Of a stretch of 64,000 bases of DNA, positions 63,101-64,000 are shown one piece after another. Position 1 is the first letter of the stretch, and each line of letters opens with the position of its first letter. Position numbers and translations under genes: made by a program. The DNA is from Nonomuraea typhae (GTDB lineage: Bacteria; Actinomycetota; Actinomycetes; Streptosporangiales; Streptosporangiaceae): positions 62,001 to 126,000 of the forward strand of contig NZ_VRLV01000023.1 of assembly GCF_009760925.1 (NCBI RefSeq). Reading direction: 5' to 3'. The notes beneath the pieces were generated by a model. That model saw only the letters and a list, made by a program, of their open reading frames with translations. It was not told where the DNA came from and did no database searches.

Positions 63101-63255
63101 AGCCGGCCGGCCGCCCGGCGGAAGGCATCCATCGCTGCACGTTCCGGTATCGCCACGTTGCGGCCGGATGAATGACGCGCGTTTGACGCGGCGATTCGGA
63201 CCGCTGTCAGCAGCCGTTGCAGATTGCTCACCAAGGCATCCAGTTGATCGGGCAC
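60124..63255 (-). CDS. WD40-repeat protein with 21 repeats
   Basis: 1043 residues, GTG start uncertain. Residues 1-~105 are helical without a known domain (LVSNLQRLLTAVRIAAS, LHHLAYLQLAARCARAPEL). The rest is a run of about 45-residue WD40 repeats: GH...V.AVA.G......VIVSGSADATVRLWD. I count 20 complete and one partial repeat (about 21), the number needed for three 7-bladed propellers. Many repeats are alike. A scaffold or sensor role is likely; no enzyme domain is visible, unlike many bacterial WD40 fusions. Confidence 0.88.
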   Translation of the reverse strand: MPDQLDALVSNLQRLLTAVRIAASNARHSSGRNVAIPERAAMDAFRRAAGRLAASPDLHHLAYLQLAARCARAPELADAINASGLPLAWETKWASWRLQPPHQALTGHAGGVNAVAFGRIGDRDVIVSGDEAGAVRVWNATSAAPELMGAEPAHVGGVRAIAITEVGGRGIVVTGGADGKVRFWEVGTGAAMAIDDPFFRRPGSVEAVAIGVVHGHPIAVAGSSTGVIRMWDLAGGTCLGDPLEGPGGAIRALAIGEIDGRTALLTGSADGRIRIRDAVTGLLTRGCLAGHGDTVTALALGEIDGRAVVVSGSADHTVRLWDTVTGRPVGAAMNAHGGAVNAVGIGRFDGRSVIVSGSADATVRLWEAATGLPIGEPLAGHSGWVRSVAVSGAAGRTMIVSGSADATVRIWDAPFASPVDDPFTGHGGSVNAVAIGRADERAIVVSGSADAKIRRWDAVTGAPVGDPLIGHTLGVRSVAVGRVTERPVIVSGSADGTVRLWDAVSGGAFARPFIGHRGAVHAVAIGWASRRAVVVSGGADATVRVWDARANGPLGAPLTGHTGAVRTVAVGRIGSRAVVVSGAADATVRLWDVTTGAPIGEPLAGHTDWVLSVAIGVLRGRAVIVSGSEDHTIRLWDAGTGASLGRPWHGHEGAVTAVVIGDVAGRTVVASGAADATVRVWDLSGDEPVGRTYHGHADVVRAVALGRAGDRALVVSGSADATLHVRDALSGVRVGKPFTGHVGAVNGLAAGRFAGRARVVSCSDDRTVRVWDAVTGVPLGDPLLGHGGWVQSVALGRVAGREVVVSGSADATVRVWDLETGTAQAEPITGHDGSVNAVAIGRIHDRAVIVSGGDDRSVRLWDALTGAPAGDPFSGHRGPVRSVAIGTAGGRTLVVSSGADATVRIWDPQAGRLSCAPLTGHDGAVDAVVLGSLHGRDVVVSGGADATVRLWDAAAGRPLRAPLTGHGGAVNAIALGRAGHRNVIVSGADDLTVRIWDDVEGSRPLVIDLAARPLGIAFTGESEIVVATDLGLVSLGLPGLASP

Positions 63256-63571
63256 CGGACCGCACGGCGACGCGGCAGCTGGGTCGTGTGCTTGTTACGG
63301 TCCATTCGCCCATCCAGTAACTGTGTGCCAGAAATTCAGCTATGTCTGCAGCGGGGCGCCATGAGATGCATAGTTGACTCTACAGAAACAAAGCGTCGCC
63401 TGCACCCATCAATGCATGATTGCCATCCGCTTAAACATGAGTCGCATACACGGATTGCGATCGAGTCAAATGAATGATCTCCGCTCGACCGCGGGGTGAC
63501 CCACTGCTATCGTTTGGCCGGATATTTGCCCCCGGCGAGTACGACGGCACTCAATCCGTGGAGGTTCGCAA
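63256..63571. other. Intergenic AT-richer region
   Basis: 316 bp, AT-richer than neighbours between the WD40 gene start and RidA. Holds promoter-like sequence but no recognised repeat or gene. Confidence 0.45.
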
Positions 63572-63955
63572 ATGGCGCACACGACTTTCTCGGGCGACTC
63601 GATGCCGCGGGTGCTCGGCCACTACTCCCCCGCGGTCGGCTCCGGCAACCTGCTGTTCCTCGCCGCACAGGGCGGCATCGACCAGGAGACCGGGCGGCGG
63701 GTGGAGGGAGATTTCGCCGCCGAGTGCCGCCAGACGATAGCCAACCTCAGGCAGGCGCTACGGGGATGCGGCGCCGACCTCACCGACGTCGTCCGGACCA
63801 CCGTCTTCTACACCGACCTCGCCAACCTGGAGGCCATCAACGAGGTCTACCGGGAGACGTTTCCCGCGGATCCGCCGGCGAGATCCGCGGTGATCGTGCA
63901 GCTGCCCGGTGGCATGCGGGTTTCCATCGACGCCATCGCCGTACTGCCGGACTGA
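63572..63955 (+). CDS. ridA: RidA/YjgF family protein
   Basis: 127 residues, ATG with GGAGG upstream. RidA fold motifs: FLAAQGGIDQETG, TIANLRQALRGCGADLTDVVRTTVFYTDL, and PARSAVIVQLP with the substrate-binding Arg. RidA hydrolyses reactive enamine/imine intermediates. Where E. coli RidA has Glu120 (KIEIEAIA), this protein has Ser (VSIDAIA), so deaminase activity may differ; other Rid subfamilies also vary here. Complete gene ending before the window edge. Confidence 0.92.
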   Translation: MAHTTFSGDSMPRVLGHYSPAVGSGNLLFLAAQGGIDQETGRRVEGDFAAECRQTIANLRQALRGCGADLTDVVRTTVFYTDLANLEAINEVYRETFPADPPARSAVIVQLPGGMRVSIDAIAVLPD

Positions 63956-64000
63956 CGTCTCATTCACCCGTGTCGAGCCGATCGAGGTCCCGGGCGACCC

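Noticed and set aside
1-64000. Mobile elements, rRNA, tRNA, CRISPR and phage genes
   Set aside because: None was recognised; decay in the window is explained by deletions and frameshifts without visible transposase genes.

Overview
The window looks like chromosomal DNA of a GC-rich filamentous actinomycete. The evidence is GTG starts, apparently leaderless promoters, SARP/AfsR-type and LuxR/LAL regulators, TAP-type secreted hydrolases, and many small secreted proteins. The gene content would fit a Streptosporangiaceae-like genus, but that is inference; nothing here fixes the species. I recognised no phage, transposase, rRNA, tRNA or CRISPR. Decayed genes are unusually frequent: about ten remnants are described.

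Layout. 0-3.4 kb: a secreted G1-peptidase-like protein, an extremely cysteine-rich lipoprotein, and a membrane protein fusing a MauE-type domain to two thioredoxin-like domains. 3.4-13.1 kb: a broken S9 peptidase, a LAL regulator, a YCII protein, and an operon of DUF2218-methyltransferase fusion, NmrA-like protein and SGNH hydrolase, divergent from an ArsR regulator. Next come a TetR gene and an FAD monooxygenase that have lost their 5' ends at a shared junction. 13.4-25 kb: a two-component pair, a TMEM175-like channel, MarR, several small secreted proteins, a SARP, a large AfsR-like protein and an APH-type kinase.

25-47 kb is the main feature: a type II (aromatic) polyketide biosynthetic locus. 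A six-gene minus-strand operon encodes KS-alpha, chain-length factor, ACP, a fused AccD-AccA carboxyltransferase, BCCP and biotin carboxylase, so the PKS carries its own malonyl-CoA supply. Around it lie a C9-type ketoreductase, a didomain aromatase/cyclase, an ActIV-like metallo-hydrolase cyclase, an SRPBCC-alpha/beta-hydrolase fusion, a CrtI-like oxidoreductase, an SDR, a four-helix membrane protein with MarR, a 2Fe-2S ferredoxin and its reductase, a PNPOx-like protein and an NTF2-like protein. A SARP activator (30768-31568) is embedded. Four promoters (ketoreductase, KS-alpha, metallo-hydrolase, SRPBCC-hydrolase) carry TCGAGC-type heptamers spaced exactly 11 bp, with a -10-like hexamer 8 bp downstream. 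This reads as a pathway-specific SARP regulon. Between the SARP and accC lies a decayed ebo-type locus (UbiA-like EboC, EboA, TatD-like EboB).

47-64 kb: remnants of a beta-lactamase-like and a GNAT gene, a CGNR protein, a TetR/membrane-protein pair, small secreted proteins including a 54-residue one, a methyltransferase, a second AfsR-like paralogue, an MDR oxidoreductase, an MBL hydrolase, two tandem TAP-type hydrolases (the second lacking its N-terminal third), a 21-repeat WD40 protein and a RidA-family protein.

How they work together: ACC makes malonyl-CoA, KS/CLF/ACP build the chain, KR and ARO/CYC reduce and aromatise the first ring, the metallo-hydrolase and the SRPBCC-hydrolase probably act on later rings or chain release, and the flavin/NAD oxidoreductases tailor the product. 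The exact product cannot be read from sequence alone.
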